From Ampullaceana balthica (lineage: Eukaryota > Mollusca > Gastropoda > Lymnaeidae): 64,000 nucleotides of DNA. This document shows, one piece after another, positions 1-10,591 of the stretch (the first letter of the stretch is position 1; the number at the start of each line of letters is the position of its first letter). Where the stretch lies: assembly GCA_944989445.1 (NCBI GenBank), contig CALYLW010000059.1, positions 930,001 through 994,000 on the forward strand, in the 5' to 3' direction. Under the pieces are notes generated by a model. It had not been told where the DNA came from. It saw only the letters and a program-made list of their open reading frames with translations, and did no database searches. Position numbers and translations under genes: made by a program.

Positions 1-119
1 TTGCGCGGACCCCCTGACGTTGTTCAGGGACCCCCAAATCAATTTTCATTTCCCACGGACCCCCTGAATGGTACCGGGGACCCCCCAGGGGTCCGTACGG
101 ACCACTTTGGGAACCACTG
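1..119. mobile_element. Terminal fragment of a hAT-type DNA transposon, cut by the window edge
   Basis: The segment ends in GGGAACCACTG, which read on the minus strand is CAGTGGTTCCC, the kind of end common in hAT elements of the ZBED5/SCAND3 type. Inside it are several G/C-rich copies of a ggaccccct-like word, typical of subterminal repeats. The other end lies outside the window, so the 8-bp duplication that would start at 120 cannot be tested. The assignment rests on the terminal sequence only. Confidence 0.5.
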
Positions 120-200
120 GATTAGAGGAATGAGGGAGGTAACTTTGGAGTTGAAATTTTGGATATAGGTAAATAATAATTATTGTTAGGATGAACGATT

Positions 201-256
201 TGCAACCCAACTCAGTGGTGATGCACCATCGTCTCGCGAGACGGAAGGAGGCCGAT
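201..256 (+). mobile_element. 3'-end fragment of the non-LTR element seen complete at 8539-10591
   Basis: About 55 bp match the last bases of the retrotransposon at 10540-10594: TGCAACCCAACTCA, then a divergent patch, then TCTCGCGAGACGG and a shared ending in GCCG. It is a strongly 5'-truncated insertion keeping only the 3' UTR. The match ends at the same base in both copies, which defines the element's 3' terminus. Confidence 0.7.
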
Positions 257-437
257 TATATTATAGAATGCAATCAGACTGTTTTTTACTCTGCATAATT
301 TAATTTAAATTATGCGATGTAATTTATCCTGCATAGTCATTTTGTGAACAGAGCTTTCGAAGTGAGCAACGTTTCAAAGTCATATTATGCTGACCACAAA
401 TTAAATGATAACATTATACACTGATCACATCGTACAC

Positions 438-638
438 CAGCGGCGTCACTAAGGTTGGTGTCATCCAGTGCGGTAGCTCATGGTGTCACCCCTCACTATT
501 TACCCCATAGACCTACTTCGAGTCTGCCAGTGCAAAATGACGGGAACTTATATAATTTTATATTTTGGTGTTACCCCCTGTGATGGTGTCCCCCGGGGCG
601 GTTCATACCCCTCGCTGCCCCCCCTAGTGACGTCTATG
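438..638. mobile_element. Short hAT-like MITE, same family as 43553-43754
   Basis: The left end CAGCGGCGTCACTAAGG and the right end CCCTAGTGACGTCTATG are inverted repeats. The interior words gtgcggtagctcatggtgt and ttaccccc recur in the copy at 43553-43754 in opposite orientation. Length is about 200 bp in both. Flanking 8-mers (tcgtacac and ttttacac) agree only partly, so this older copy is supported mainly by its sister. Confidence 0.65.
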
Positions 639-682
639 TTTTACACTGATCACAACGTGTACTAATCACATGCTACTCTGAC

Positions 683-869
683 CTCTAGAACACTGATGAA
701 AATCGCCAAAGGTCTTGATGACCTAACTCTTGTGCCCGTCAAGTCCCCTTCACTCTCCAATGTAAGTTGTCCAGCAAGAGGTAATGTCACCTCGACAGAC
801 TCAGGGCGTATAACTCGTGTCCCATCTAACGTGAATGCAGTTGTTGGACTTGTTGCGTACTGCGTGAAC
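683..869 (-). CDS. Exon of an IgGFc-binding-like secreted protein
   Basis: On the minus strand an open 62-codon block lies between an acceptor (AAACCAG before 869) and a donor (CTAGAG|GTCAGA at 683). The translation contains SVEVTLPLAGQLTLES and then DLTGTRVRSSRPLAIFIS. The latter resembles the DLTGT-x-(V/I)-x-S-x-(K/R)-P-(V/L)-A-(V/I)-F signature of the IgGFc-binding N-terminal domain found in large extracellular mucus and adhesion proteins. It probably belongs to the same minus-strand gene as the mucin exon at 2897-4618. The two do not join in phase directly (one base left at the donor against two needed), so at least one exon between them is missed or lost. Function in mucus or cell adhesion is inferred from the family. 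Confidence 0.6.
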
Positions 870-1391
870 CTGGTTTCCATAGAAACAATTTATTTGGTCT
901 GACGAGAAATACAAATTCTAAATTCACGCTATTACTTTAAAAGATATAATAATAATAATATCTGGAGCTAGGGACGATCTTAAATTTCGCCAAGATATTT
1001 TAACGGTTTTAATTTTGAATTACATTATGAAATAAATCTTTACGCCGTACTGGGCCATTAGAACAAAAGATAACTTGCTTCCGTTTACCAAACTCACACA
1101 TTCTTGATTTCGCATTATCTAATTGGGCCATAATTTTACGTACTAAATTTTCTGTTAAGATATCGTAAAAGTAGGTCTAGGAAAAATGTTACCAGTCGTG
1201 TTTACACCAACGTTTTTTTTTGTTATCTAATAGTGCACTTAATGTAACTGTTTTATTTTTTAAAGCGCTTTTTCTTTGATTACATTTTATTTTCCGCTAG
1301 CACTGTATTCCAGCCGCATCCAATTAAAGGACACCTAAAACACCACCCCCCCCCCATTTTTTTCCCCACCAAGTGTAAAATAATATTCATA
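870..1391. other. Intron or intergenic sequence, nothing recognised
   Basis: AT-rich sequence with a short AAT run near 946 and a C-rich run near 1346. No coding block with splice sites was seen on either strand. The missing exon of the IgGFc-like gene could be here but I could not find it. Confidence 0.5.
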
Positions 1392-1393
1392 TA

Positions 1394-2241
1394 CAGCCAA
1401 ACCTCTCATAACGAGCACCTCTCATAACGATATTTTCGCATAACGAGCAAAAATTATTTTGAAAAAGTTGCTCCCTTAACGAGCGAAGATTCGCATAACG
1501 AGTGACGCAGAAAGGGAAAGTCCCTTTTTCCTGGAAATTCATTAGTGAGTCGGCACTTCAGCCCTGATGTATTATTCTGTGTTAAGCACTCGGTCTGTTA
1601 GCGTATTGTTTTCGTGTGTGATCAAGCGTTTTTACAAATTTTGTATTCAGACAGTATTCGTAATTTTTTTATGTGCAAAGTGTAATAACATGTGCTAAAA
1701 TGTCTTCGAAAAAAAACACTAGAAGACAATCATAAGAGAGAAAAAAATAACTTGAAATGAAACAAAAAACCATTGAAAAGAGAGAACAAGGTGGCTAATC
1801 TAGCGTGCAACTACAATCGGCCAACATCAACGATCTGCACTATCCTCAAGAACAATTAAGGAGATAATGCTTCAAATGGAGTGTCAAGTATGTGTACGAA
1901 ACGGTTACGACACATTTTCGTCAAATTTGGAAGCATCGGCAAAAACAAATGTCTTTAACAGTTTTCTAGTTTAAAAGGAATCATTTTTGTAAAAAATTCA
2001 TATTTTTGTTTACGTTTTTTGTTTCAAATATAAATTGTATTCTAGTTGTTTCACTCTTTAACAATTCATAAGTAATTTTATTTAATAATTTTTTTGTGAA
2101 AAATTAGTATATTTTTTCAGCATGGAACGGATTATCATATTTTACATTGATTTGTATGAGAAAAATTGTTTTGTATAACGAGTGTTTCGCTTAACGAGTA
2201 AGCCTCTGGAACTAATTAATCTCGTTAGAGAGGTTTGGCTG
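1394..2241 (+). mobile_element. Tigger/pogo-type DNA transposon, internally deleted
   Basis: The ends CAGCCAAACCTCTCATAACG and CTCGTTAGAGAGGTTTGGCTG are ~22-bp inverted repeats flanked by TA on both sides (1392-1393 and 2242-2243), the Tc1/mariner-superfamily target duplication. Subterminal copies of ATAACGAG follow the left end. Around 1700-1860 a degraded reading of MSSKK, TIEKREQGG and NRPTS-like words corresponds to the N-terminal CENP-B/HTH part of Tigger transposases, broken by stops and frameshifts. At 848 bp it is far shorter than an autonomous Tigger and lacks a DDE domain. Confidence 0.8.
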
Positions 2242-2243
2242 TA

Positions 2244-2896
2244 TTAGTACGTGACGAACTGGAGTTCGTAATAAAAGATATTAAATCCAAGTTTAAAAGA
2301 ACGATTGGTGTCGAGTGGCAAGTTGGCAATCGAGCATGTTACCTTATGAAAACTTTGTTGTTATCGTCTGCTGAGACAATAAAGAGGCGTATGGAGGCGG
2401 TGTTGCTGTCAGACGTGGAAGACACTATGACGTAATCAGTGTGGAGCATCGTATGCGCCAGAACAGTTGTGGCACTGAGAGACAATATTTGCCAGGCTCC
2501 GAATTCTGAAAAGATAATTGGATGAAATCAGAAGAGACGGAAATAGAAGCATCAGAGGCGCAGTAAAGGGAAGTGCTAACGGGGATGCCAGTCTCATATT
2601 TAAAAGCGTTTTTTCACGAAAGCGGACAAAGGGGACAGGTCATAGTAAGGGGAAACTAACCATGGAACAATCAGTGGCGCATACTAGTTATATTATCTTG
2701 GCACAGAGATCTCATTAAAAAGTATTAGTTATACATATGATTTACAGAAAATCTTTAAAGATAAAACTATTTTACTTCCTTTTTATATTTCGATTTTCTT
2801 CTGTCTTTCAGCGACAACATCTAATGTTGATAAGCATTATTAATTGGCTTCAACTAAAAACATTTAACCCCTCTCCCTACTAAAAAAGGCATTTAC
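2244..2896. other. Unassigned sequence between Tigger remnant and mucin exon
   Basis: Two short plus-strand open blocks (2235-2435 and 2518-2718) are present but I recognise neither, and they show no family motif. They may be remnants of another mobile element. Confidence 0.4.
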
Positions 2897-4618
2897 CTGA
2901 GGGATATGTGATTTTTGTGAACAAAGTCACATGCAGACACCCAAGCGCTGAAATAACAACCCCTCGCCTGGAGACTCCAGAACTTTCTAACGCCAAGGTC
3001 AAGTTCATAACTTGTTCACTTCCCGGGACCAGATGAAACGTTGTTTCGGACAGTGAAGGCTCATACACGGCGACCGTTGCCGTGGTGGCGAATGTTTCGG
3101 ATGTGATCAGGACCAGCGTGGCTAGGAGCGAGCTGTTGCCAAACAGCGTCAAGTCTCTAGACGTGTGGGGAACTGCCAGGAGGTACCGGTGTTCTAAACC
3201 AACGGGGGTGCTGTTGTTGGGCAAGGAAGAATAATTGGACGGGAGAACTTCGGATGAATTCGCGTAGACCGCATCGATGGTTGAGCCGTTGATAATCAGA
3301 TCTTGTGCGGTTGTACTCAGGCCCTGTGTGGCTGTGCCCATGCCTGATGTGGACGTATTGTCATTTCCATTGAACTGTGTGGTACTGTCAGTGGAACTTG
3401 TTGAATCGATTCCACTTGCAGATGGTTGAACGGTAGTTGTAGTAGTTTTGACTGATCCAGTAGTAGAAGTAGTTGAGTTAGCAAAGTTTGTAGTAGCTGT
3501 TGGAGCATTGGTGATGTTTTTGTTTGATGTGGGCGTAGGGAATGTTAAAGGGGGAAAAGTGGCAAAAGGCATGTTTGGTAGAGTGATCGGAGCATTGAGG
3601 GTGATTGTATCTAGGCTTTGAATTGGTTTACTTACAGTGGTGTTTGTTGGGGTACTAGTGGGGCTGTTTGTTGTGGTACTAGTGGGGGTGTTTGTTGGGT
3701 TAAAAGTGGGGCTGTTTGTTGTGTTAATAGTGGGGGTGTTGGTTGGGTTAATAGTGGGGCTGTTTGTTGTGTTGATAGTGGGGGTGTTGGTTGTGTTAAT
3801 AGTGGGGCTGTTTGTTGTGTTAATAGTGGGGCTGTTTGTTGTGTTAATAGTGGGGCTGTTTGTTGTGTTAATAGTGGGGCTGTTTGTTGTGTTAATAGTG
3901 GGGCTGTTTGTTGTGTTAATAGTGGGGCTGTTTGTTGTGTTAATAGTGGGGCTGTTTGTTGTGTTAATAGTGGAATCGTTTACGGTGGTACTGGAGTAAT
4001 TGTATGTTGTGGCACTTGAGTTACTGTTTGTAACTGCAGAAGTGTTTGTTATAGTACCAAAGTTATCGTTGATGGGGGTACTGGAAGGACTGTATGATTT
4101 GCCACTGAGCCCACCGTTTGGGCTGATTGTGGTGCTAGTGGAGCTGTTTGTTGTGGTGCTAGTGGCGCTGTTTGTTGTATAACTCGAGGAACTGTTTGTT
4201 TTGGGAATGAAATAAATGTTTGTTGTGTTACTCAACGGACTGTCTGTCGTGGCAATTTTGGGGTCGTTTATTATGGTGCTTAAGAGACTTGTGGTATTTA
4301 TAGGGATATTTACGGTAGCATTTAATGAACGGTTTGTTTCGGTACTGAATGGAGTGCCTGTTGTAATATTATAGTGACTGTTTGTTATTGTATTGATAGA
4401 GCTGTCTGTGTGTGTACTAGTGAGACTGTCAGAAATTGTACTCGTTGGGTTTTTTATGCTTATCGTAGAGCTTGAGGAATTGGCTATATTGATATTAGTT
4501 GGGTCATTTGTTGCAGTTGCTTTGATATCGTCTGAGCCCAGCGTCGTCGTGGTACTGATGCCACTGTCTGTTATCGCGCCTTCTGTGGTGGGCATATCGA
4601 TAACGCCATATAAAGTTC
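2897..4618 (-). CDS. Large mucin exon with Ser/Thr/Asn-rich repeats and an IgGFc-like C-terminal part
   Basis: A single open block of about 573 codons on the minus strand is bounded by an acceptor (TCACTTACAG, exon starts at 4618) and a donor (CCCTCAG|GTAAATG, exon ends at 2897). I therefore read it as an internal exon rather than a whole gene. The first ~430 residues are Ser/Thr/Asn/Pro-rich with many N-x-T/S sequons, as expected for a heavily glycosylated secreted or surface protein. An 8-residue tandem repeat, NTTNSPTI, occupies the middle. The last ~120 residues are different: ordered, with EHRYLLAVPHTSRDLTLFG, TSETFATTATVAVYE and VVISALGCLHVTLF, resembling a beta-sandwich half of an IgGFc-binding domain. 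The exon at 683-869 encodes a further piece of the same fold. A signal peptide is not visible, so the first exon must lie elsewhere. Plus-strand open frames here are shadows of the repeat. Confidence 0.65.
3640..3975 (-). repeat. 24-bp coding tandem repeat (NTTNSPTI) in the mucin exon
   Basis: About 14 tandem units of 24 bp encode the octapeptide NTTNSPTI with Asn/Thr/Pro substitutions (NPTNTPTI, TTTNSPTS). The unit length is a multiple of three and the frame stays open, consistent with selection on the protein. The units between 3797 and 3975 are nearly identical, which suggests recent copy-number change; those near 3640-3790 are more diverged. Confidence 0.9.
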
Positions 4619-4690
4619 CTGTAAGTGATATTTAATTAAATAAGACAAATAATATTTCTGTATTTGTTGAATATGTTGTCACAATTTTAA

Positions 4691-4910
4691 TAATTTTCAA
4701 TAATTTTTATTTTATATAGCTCATATAAGGAAAAACTACATTTTGGGCCCCCGGCCCCCTATATCTTATATATATGGAACGAAACCTGTTTAATAACCCT
4801 TCCGGTATAATTTTGTGTACGTGTACCAAATTTCACGTTATTTGGTTGTCTGGATCTTGAGTTATTAGGGAACAGACAGACAGACAGACAACAAATGCGT
4901 CTTATATATA
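4691..4910. repeat. Left copy of a ~210-bp interspersed repeat flanking the CAA microsatellite
   Basis: Nearly identical in sequence and orientation to 5611-5820. Shared blocks include TTTTATATAGCTCATATA, an A-rich stretch followed by TTTTGGGCCCCC, GGAACGAAACCTG and GTGTACCAAATTTCACG. The copies differ by extra CAGA tetramers here and a few point changes. Related words (gctcatataag, ggggccc) occur again near 19.8-20.6 kb. Class of element not recognised. Confidence 0.85.
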
Positions 4911-4942
4911 CTAGGGGCAAGTACCCGGCTCCCGCCCGGGTT

Positions 4943-5531
4943 TAACAACAACAGCAACAAAACAAAAACAACAAAAACAACAACAAAACAACAAAAACAA
5001 AACAACAACAAAAACAACAAAAACAACAAAAACAACAAAAACAACAAAACAACAAAAACAAAACAACAACAAAAACAATAACAAAACAACAAAAACAAAA
5101 CAACAACAAAAACAACAACAAAACAAAAACAAAACAACAACAAAACAACAACTACAACAACAACAACAAAACAACAACTACAACAACAACAGCAACAACA
5201 ACAAAGCAACAACAACAAAACAACAAATACAACAGCAACAACAACAAAGCAACAACAACATGAAGGACATTGTCGTCGCAGGGCAAGGGATGTGGACAAC
5301 AACAACAAGAGCAAAAACAACACAAAAGCAACAACAGCAACAACAACAGCAACAACAACAAAAACAACAACAGCAACAACAACAAAAACAAAACAACAAC
5401 AAAAACATCAACAACAAAACAACAACAAAACAACAACTACAACAACAACAGCAACAACAACAAAGCAACAACAACAAAACAACAACTACAACAACAAAAG
5501 CAACAACAACAAAGCAACAACAACAAAAAAA
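4943..5531. repeat. CAA/CAAAA microsatellite with interruptions
   Basis: Long impure runs of CAA and related words extend from 4943 to 5531, broken by a non-repetitive patch at about 5260-5300. The open frames across it (poly-Gln, Asn/Thr or Cys/Phe/Leu) are artefacts of simple sequence. Confidence 0.9.
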
Positions 5532-5610
5532 ATTATTTTATGGCGATAATCGCCTTCTTGTTAATCTCGACACCAAAATGTTTATTAATTTGCGTCATTA
5601 TTTTACGTCT

Positions 5611-5820
5611 TAATTTTCAATAATTTTTATTTTATATAGCTCATATAGGAAAAACTACATTTTGGGCCCCCGGGCCCCAGTATCTTATATATATGGAACG
5701 AAACCTGTTTAATAACCTTTCCGGTATAATTTTGTGTACGTGTACCAAATTTCACGTTATTTGGTTGTCTGGATCTTGAGTTATTAGGGAACAGACAGAC
5801 AACAAATGCGGCTTATATAT
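5611..5820. repeat. Right copy of the ~210-bp interspersed repeat
   Basis: Direct-repeat partner of 4691-4910, starting at the same word (TAATTTTCAATAATTT) and ending in CTTATATATA after an ACAGACAGAC tract. The two copies bracket exactly the CAA microsatellite block. Confidence 0.85.
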
Positions 5821-6049
5821 ATAGAGATAAGAGATATAGAATAGATATAGATAGATATAGCATAAAAAATAAATTAGGTTTTAAAAAAACCCTAGATATG
5901 ATATCTTTGATCAACCGGTGGCATCACAAAGGTCACTCCCGGTCTGCTTATTAATAAAAAAAAATACACCGAAAGATTGAAAAATTGCAATAAAACGTAG
6001 AGTAATAGTTAAAATATTATTCTAATTATAATTAAAAACAACTTGACAG

Positions 6050-6301
6050 ATGGCAACAAGTAGTAGAAAAAAAAGCTATCCGGAGAATTTCCTCACGTTT
6101 GGATTTACCCAAGTAGAAGACACATGAATAATGAAACCACAGTGTCTTGTCTGTTTGAAAGTATTTAGTCAAGAATCTCTCAAAAAGAGTCAATTGCAGA
6201 AACACCCGAGCAAATTACACTCGCATCTGTCTTCTGAACTGCGGGAATACTTTGTCAACTTGGAAATGTCTGCAAAACGACAAGACTGGAAAGTAACTTA
6301 A
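6050..6301 (+). pseudogene. hAT transposase N-terminal zinc-finger fragment
   Basis: An ATG at 6050 opens MATSSRKKSYPENFLTFGF, followed by an in-frame TGA, then KPQCLVCLKVFSQESLKKS and LQKHPSKLHSHL, closing with TAA at 6299-6301. The Cys-x2-Cys ... His ... His spacing and the (N/Y)-x-L-x-F-G-F lead are those of BED-like zinc fingers in ZBED5/SCAND3/FAM200-type hAT transposases. A frame change near 6302 separates it from the downstream STAKAFFEVAWLNDRNKK. Confidence 0.85.
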
Positions 6302-6372
6302 GCGGTACATTCGATCAACGCTCAACAGCAAAAGCTTTTTTTGAAGTGGCCTGGTTGAATGATCGAAACAAG

Positions 6373-8538
6373 AAACCACACACTATCGGTGAGTTATTGG
6401 TAAAACCACGGACTAACGGTGAGGTATTGGTTAAACCACAGACTAACGGTGAGGTATTGGTTAAACCACGGACTAACGGTGAGGTATTGGTTAAACCACG
6501 GACTAACGGTGAGGTATTGGTTAAACCACGGACTAACGGTGAGGTATTGGTTAAACCACGGACTAACGGTGAGGTATTGGTTAAACCACACACTATCGGT
6601 GAGGTATTGGTTAAACCACACACTATCGGTGAGGTATTGGTAAAACCACGGACTAACGGTGAGTTATTGGTTAAACCACACACTGTCGGTGAGGTATTGG
6701 TTAAACCACGGACTAACGGTGAGGTATTGGTTAAACCACAGACTAACGGTGAGTTATTGGTTAAACCATAGACTAACGGTGAGGTATTGGTTAAATCACA
6801 GGCTAACGGTGAGGTATTGGTTAAACCACAGACTAACGGTGAGGTATTGGTTAAACCATAGACTAACGGTGAGGTATTGGTTAAACCATAGACTAACAGT
6901 GAGGTATTGGTTAAACCATAGACTAACGGTGAGGTATTGGTTAAACCACGGACTATCGGTGAGGTATTGGTTAAACCATAGACTAACGGTGAGGTATTGG
7001 TTAAATCACAGGCTAACGGTGAGGTATTGGTTAAACTACAGACTAACGGTGAGGTATTGGTTAAATCACAGGCTAACGGTGAGGTATTGGTTAAACTACA
7101 GACTAACGGTGAGGTATTGGTTAAATCACAGGCTAACGGTGAGGTATTGGTTAAACCACACACTAATGGTGAGGTATTGGTTAAACCACACACTATCGGT
7201 GAGGTATTGGTTAAACCACAGACTAACGATGCGGTATTGGTTAAACCACACACTAACGGTGAGGTATTGGTTAAACCACACACTATCGGTGAGGTATTGG
7301 TTAAACCACAGACTAACGATGAGGTATTGGTTAAACAACAGAATAACGGTGAGGTATTGGTTAAACCACAGACTAACGGTGAGGTATTGTTAAACCACAC
7401 ACTAACGGTGAGGTACTGGTTAAACCACAGACTAACGATGAGGTATTGGTTAAACCACAGAATAACGGTGAGGTATTGGTTGAACCACAGACTAACGGTG
7501 AGGTATTGGTTAAACCACATACTATGAGTGAGGTATTGGTTAAACCACACACTATCGGTGAGGTATTGGTTAAACCACACACTATCGGTGAGGTATTGGT
7601 TAAATCACACACTATCGGTGAGGTATTGGTTAAACCACACACTATCGGTAAGGTATTGGTTAAACCACACACTATCGGTGAGGTATTGGTTAAACCACAC
7701 ACTATCGGTGAGGTATTGGTTAAACCACACACTATCGGTGAGGTATTGGTTAAACCACACACTATCGGTAAGGTATTGGTTAAACCACACACTATCGGTG
7801 AGGTATTGGTTAAACCACACACTATTGGTGAGGTATTGGTTAAACCACACACTATCGGTGAGGTATTGGTTAAACCACGGACTAACGGTGAGGTATTGGA
7901 TAAACCACAGACTAACGGTGAGGTATTGGTTAAACCATAGACTAACGGTGAGGTATTGGTTAAACCACAGACTATCGGTGAGGTATTGGTTAAACCACAG
8001 ACTAACGGTGAGGTATTGGATAAACCACAGACTAACGGTGAGGTATTGGTTAAACCATAGACTAACGGTGATGTATTGGTTAAACCACAGACTATCGATG
8101 AGGTATTGGTTAAACCACAGAATAACGGTGAGGTATTGGTTAAACCACAGACTAACGGTGAGGTATTGGTTAAACAACACACTAACGGCGAGGTATCGGT
8201 TAAACCACATACTATGGGTGAGGTATTGGTTAAACCACATTCTATCGGTGAGGTATTGGTTAAACCACATACTATCGGTGAGGTATTGGTTAAACCACAG
8301 ACTAACGGCGAGGTATTGGTTGAACCACACACTATCGGTGAGGTATTGGTTAAACCACACACTATCGGTGAGGTATTAGTTGAAAAACACACACTATCTG
8401 TGAGGTATTGGTTAAACCACACACTATCGGTGAGGTATTGGTTAAACCACACACTATCGGTGAGGTATTGGTTAAACCACATACTATCGGTGAGGTATTG
8501 GTTAAACCACACACTATCTGTGAGGTATTGGTTAAACC
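6373..8538 (+). repeat. 30-bp minisatellite born from transposase codons, left part (~72 units)
   Basis: About 72 head-to-tail units of 30 bp. The first unit is in frame with upstream transposase codons and reads KPHTIGELLV; later units are KPHTIGEVLV, KPQTNGEVLV and KPRTNGEVLV. KPHTIGE is a conserved segment of this hAT family, so HTIGE is taken as ancestral and QTNGE/RTNGE as derived. Higher-order structure is visible: a 60-bp doublet alternating TTAAATCACAGG and TTAAACTACAGA units at about 6990-7140, and a longer block repeated at about 7890-8100. TAG codons (from 6769), a 1-bp loss near 7389 and a lesion near 8385 break the frame. Several frames on both strands stay open only because the unit lacks stops there. 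Confidence 0.95.
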
Positions 8539-10591
8539 TATAAGGAAAAGCTCACACTCGACAGGCTGCATGCCTTAAAAACAGCAAAGTCGCATGCTCA
8601 AAAAGTTGCCTGCCAATGTGCCAATACCTACTGGCTTAACCTCTGCTCCAGCATACAATCAGCTGCAGACATGGGCAATGCCAAAGCCATGTACGAAAAT
8701 ATCAAAAGAGCAACTGACCCTTTGACGTCCAAAGTTGCCCCCCTAAAGTCCAAAATTGGAGAAATTATCCAAGACCAGGCAGGACAGCTAAAACGGTGGG
8801 TTGAGCATTATCTGGAACTGTACTCAACAGTTACCACAGTCTCCAGCACCGCTCTAGATATGCCACTCATGGAAGAACTTGATGTCATGCCCAAACAGGA
8901 AGAGCTGAGCAAAGCAATCGACAGCCTAGCTTGTTGAAAAGCCCCTGGGAATGATGGCATACCACCGGAAGCTGGGAACAGGGCTATATCCCCCAAGACC
9001 TAAAGGATGCAAATATAGTGACACTATATAAAACAAGGGTGATAGAAGTGACTGCAATAACTATCGCGGCATCTCACTCCTTAGTATTGTAGTAAAGGCC
9101 TTCGCCCGTGTCATACTAAAACGTTTACAGAGTCTAGCATCCCGTGTCTATCCAAAATCTCAGTGCGGTTTCCGGGCTGGTCGGTCTACCATAGACATGG
9201 TGTTCTCCATACGGCAGCTCCAGGAAAAATGCAGAGAGCAACAGATGCCACTATACATTGCCTTTGTGGATCTTACGAAAGCCTTTGATTTCGTCAGTCG
9301 CAACGGGCTATTCCAAATCCTGGTAAAAATTGGCTGTCCCCCTCACCTACTCGCCATCATCAGACAGTTCCATGCAAATATGCAAGGCACAGTGCAGTTC
9401 GATGGAGCTACGTCAGAAGCCTTTCCTGTCAGCAGTGGAGTTAAACAAGGTTGTGTACTTGCACAAACACTGTTCGCAATATTCTTCTCTGTACTGCTTC
9501 GATACGCATTCAAGGATAGCAGTGATGGAATCTGGTTACACACCAGAGCTGATGGAGGACTTTTCAACACTGCTCGCCTCCGAGCCAAGACCAAAACCAC
9601 AGATATCCTAATTCGTGAGCTACTCTTTGCGGATGATGCGGCATTAACAGCACACACAGAAACTGGTTTGCAACAACTCGTGTCAAGCTTCTCCAATGCC
9701 TGCAAAGAATTTGGTCTGCAAATCAGCTTGAAAAAGACAAACATCATGGCCCAAGACACACAACCTCCTCCTACAATCAATATCGACAATGAAAACTTGG
9801 AGGTTGTGGACAGCTTCACCTACTTGGGTTCCAAGGTCTCCAATACATTGTCCCTTGAAGAGGAAATAAAAAGTAGAATTGGCAAGGCAGTTGCCACAAT
9901 GGCTAAATTAAGCAAACGGGTCTGGCATAACACCAAGTTAACAGAGAAAACCAAACTGTGTGTCTATAGATCCTGCGTCTTTAGTACACTGCTATATGGG
10001 AGCGAAACATGGACCACTTATACATCCCAAGAGTGCAAGCTTAATAGCTTCCACTTGAGATGCCTGCGACGCATCCTAGGCATTAAATGGCAAGACAAGG
10101 TGCCTAATACTGAGGTCCTAATGCGTGCCAATACCCAAAGCATGTTCTCAATCCTTAGTGAAAGACGCCTGAGATGGCTAGGACATGTTAAAAGAATGAG
10201 CCCTGGCCGAATCCCCAAGGACCTCCTATATGGAGAACTGGCTTTGGGAAAGAGGAATACAGGTCGCCCATGTTTGCGATTTAAAGATGTCTGCCTAAGG
10301 GACATGAAAGCTGCCAGAATATGCACAAGTGACTGGAAGTGTAAGGCAGAAGACCGATCTACTTGGCGCACAGTTGTCAAAGAGGGCGTCATAGTAGCCG
10401 AGGAGCGAAGGATGGAGGTTGCTACAAAAAGAAGAGCTAGGAGAAAGGCCAAAACATTTGGTAGCACAGAATTTGTGTGTAAAAGCTGTGGTAAAGACTG
10501 TCACTCAAGGATAGGACTGCACAGCCACTCGAGGAAATGCAACCCAACTCAACAGTGATGCACCATCATCTCGCGAGACGGTAGGATGCCG
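8539..10591 (+). mobile_element. 5'-truncated non-LTR retrotransposon (LINE) inserted in the minisatellite
   Basis: The array stops after GGTTAAACC at 8538 and resumes with the same word from 10592. ATTGGTTAAACC stands at 8527-8538 and again at 10592-10603, compatible with a ~12-bp target duplication, though the array itself could supply that word. The insert begins inside the region preceding the reverse transcriptase, so the endonuclease is missing, as expected for 5' truncation. The 3' end (GAGACGG ... GCCG) matches the fragment at 201-256. Clade is not assigned; the C-terminal core DCHSRIGLHSH is a recurrent signature of a widespread animal LINE group. Confidence 0.85.
8545..10558 (+). 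pseudogene. LINE reverse transcriptase ORF, broken
   Basis: The first part (8545-8934) reads ANTYWLNLCSSIQSAADMGN, APLKSKIGE, WVEHYLELYS and EELSKAIDSLAC. A TGA at 8935-8937 replaces the expected Gly before KAPGNDGIPPEA. A frameshift near 9031 precedes NNYRGISLLSIV. From 9197 a 454-codon open frame carries FVDLTKAFDFVSR (RT catalytic region), SSGVKQGCVLAQTLF, the active-site FADD in LFADDAALTAHTE (about 9625), YLGSKVSNTLSLEEEI, and the downstream region with LLYGSETWT, RWLGHVKRM, GRIPKDLLYGEL and GRPCLRFKDVC. It ends with a Cys/His-rich tail (CKSCGKDCHSRIG). It lacks the endonuclease, so it cannot be autonomous. Confidence 0.9.

Noticed and set aside
3618..4182. Plus-strand Gly/Val/Cys-rich open frames opposite the mucin repeat
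   Set aside because: Mirror frames of the 24-bp coding repeat; the minus frame has splice sites, glycosylation sequons and an ordered C-terminal part.
5260..5623. Gln-, Asn/Thr- and Cys/Leu-rich open frames over the CAA tract
   Set aside because: Simple-sequence artefacts in all frames, with no splice context or flanking coding sequence.
6315..8571. Long open frames on both strands across the 30-bp array, some over 370 codons
   Set aside because: They arise because the 30-bp unit lacks stops in most frames. Only the frame reading KPHTIGEVLV matches a protein family, and it is interrupted by TAG codons.
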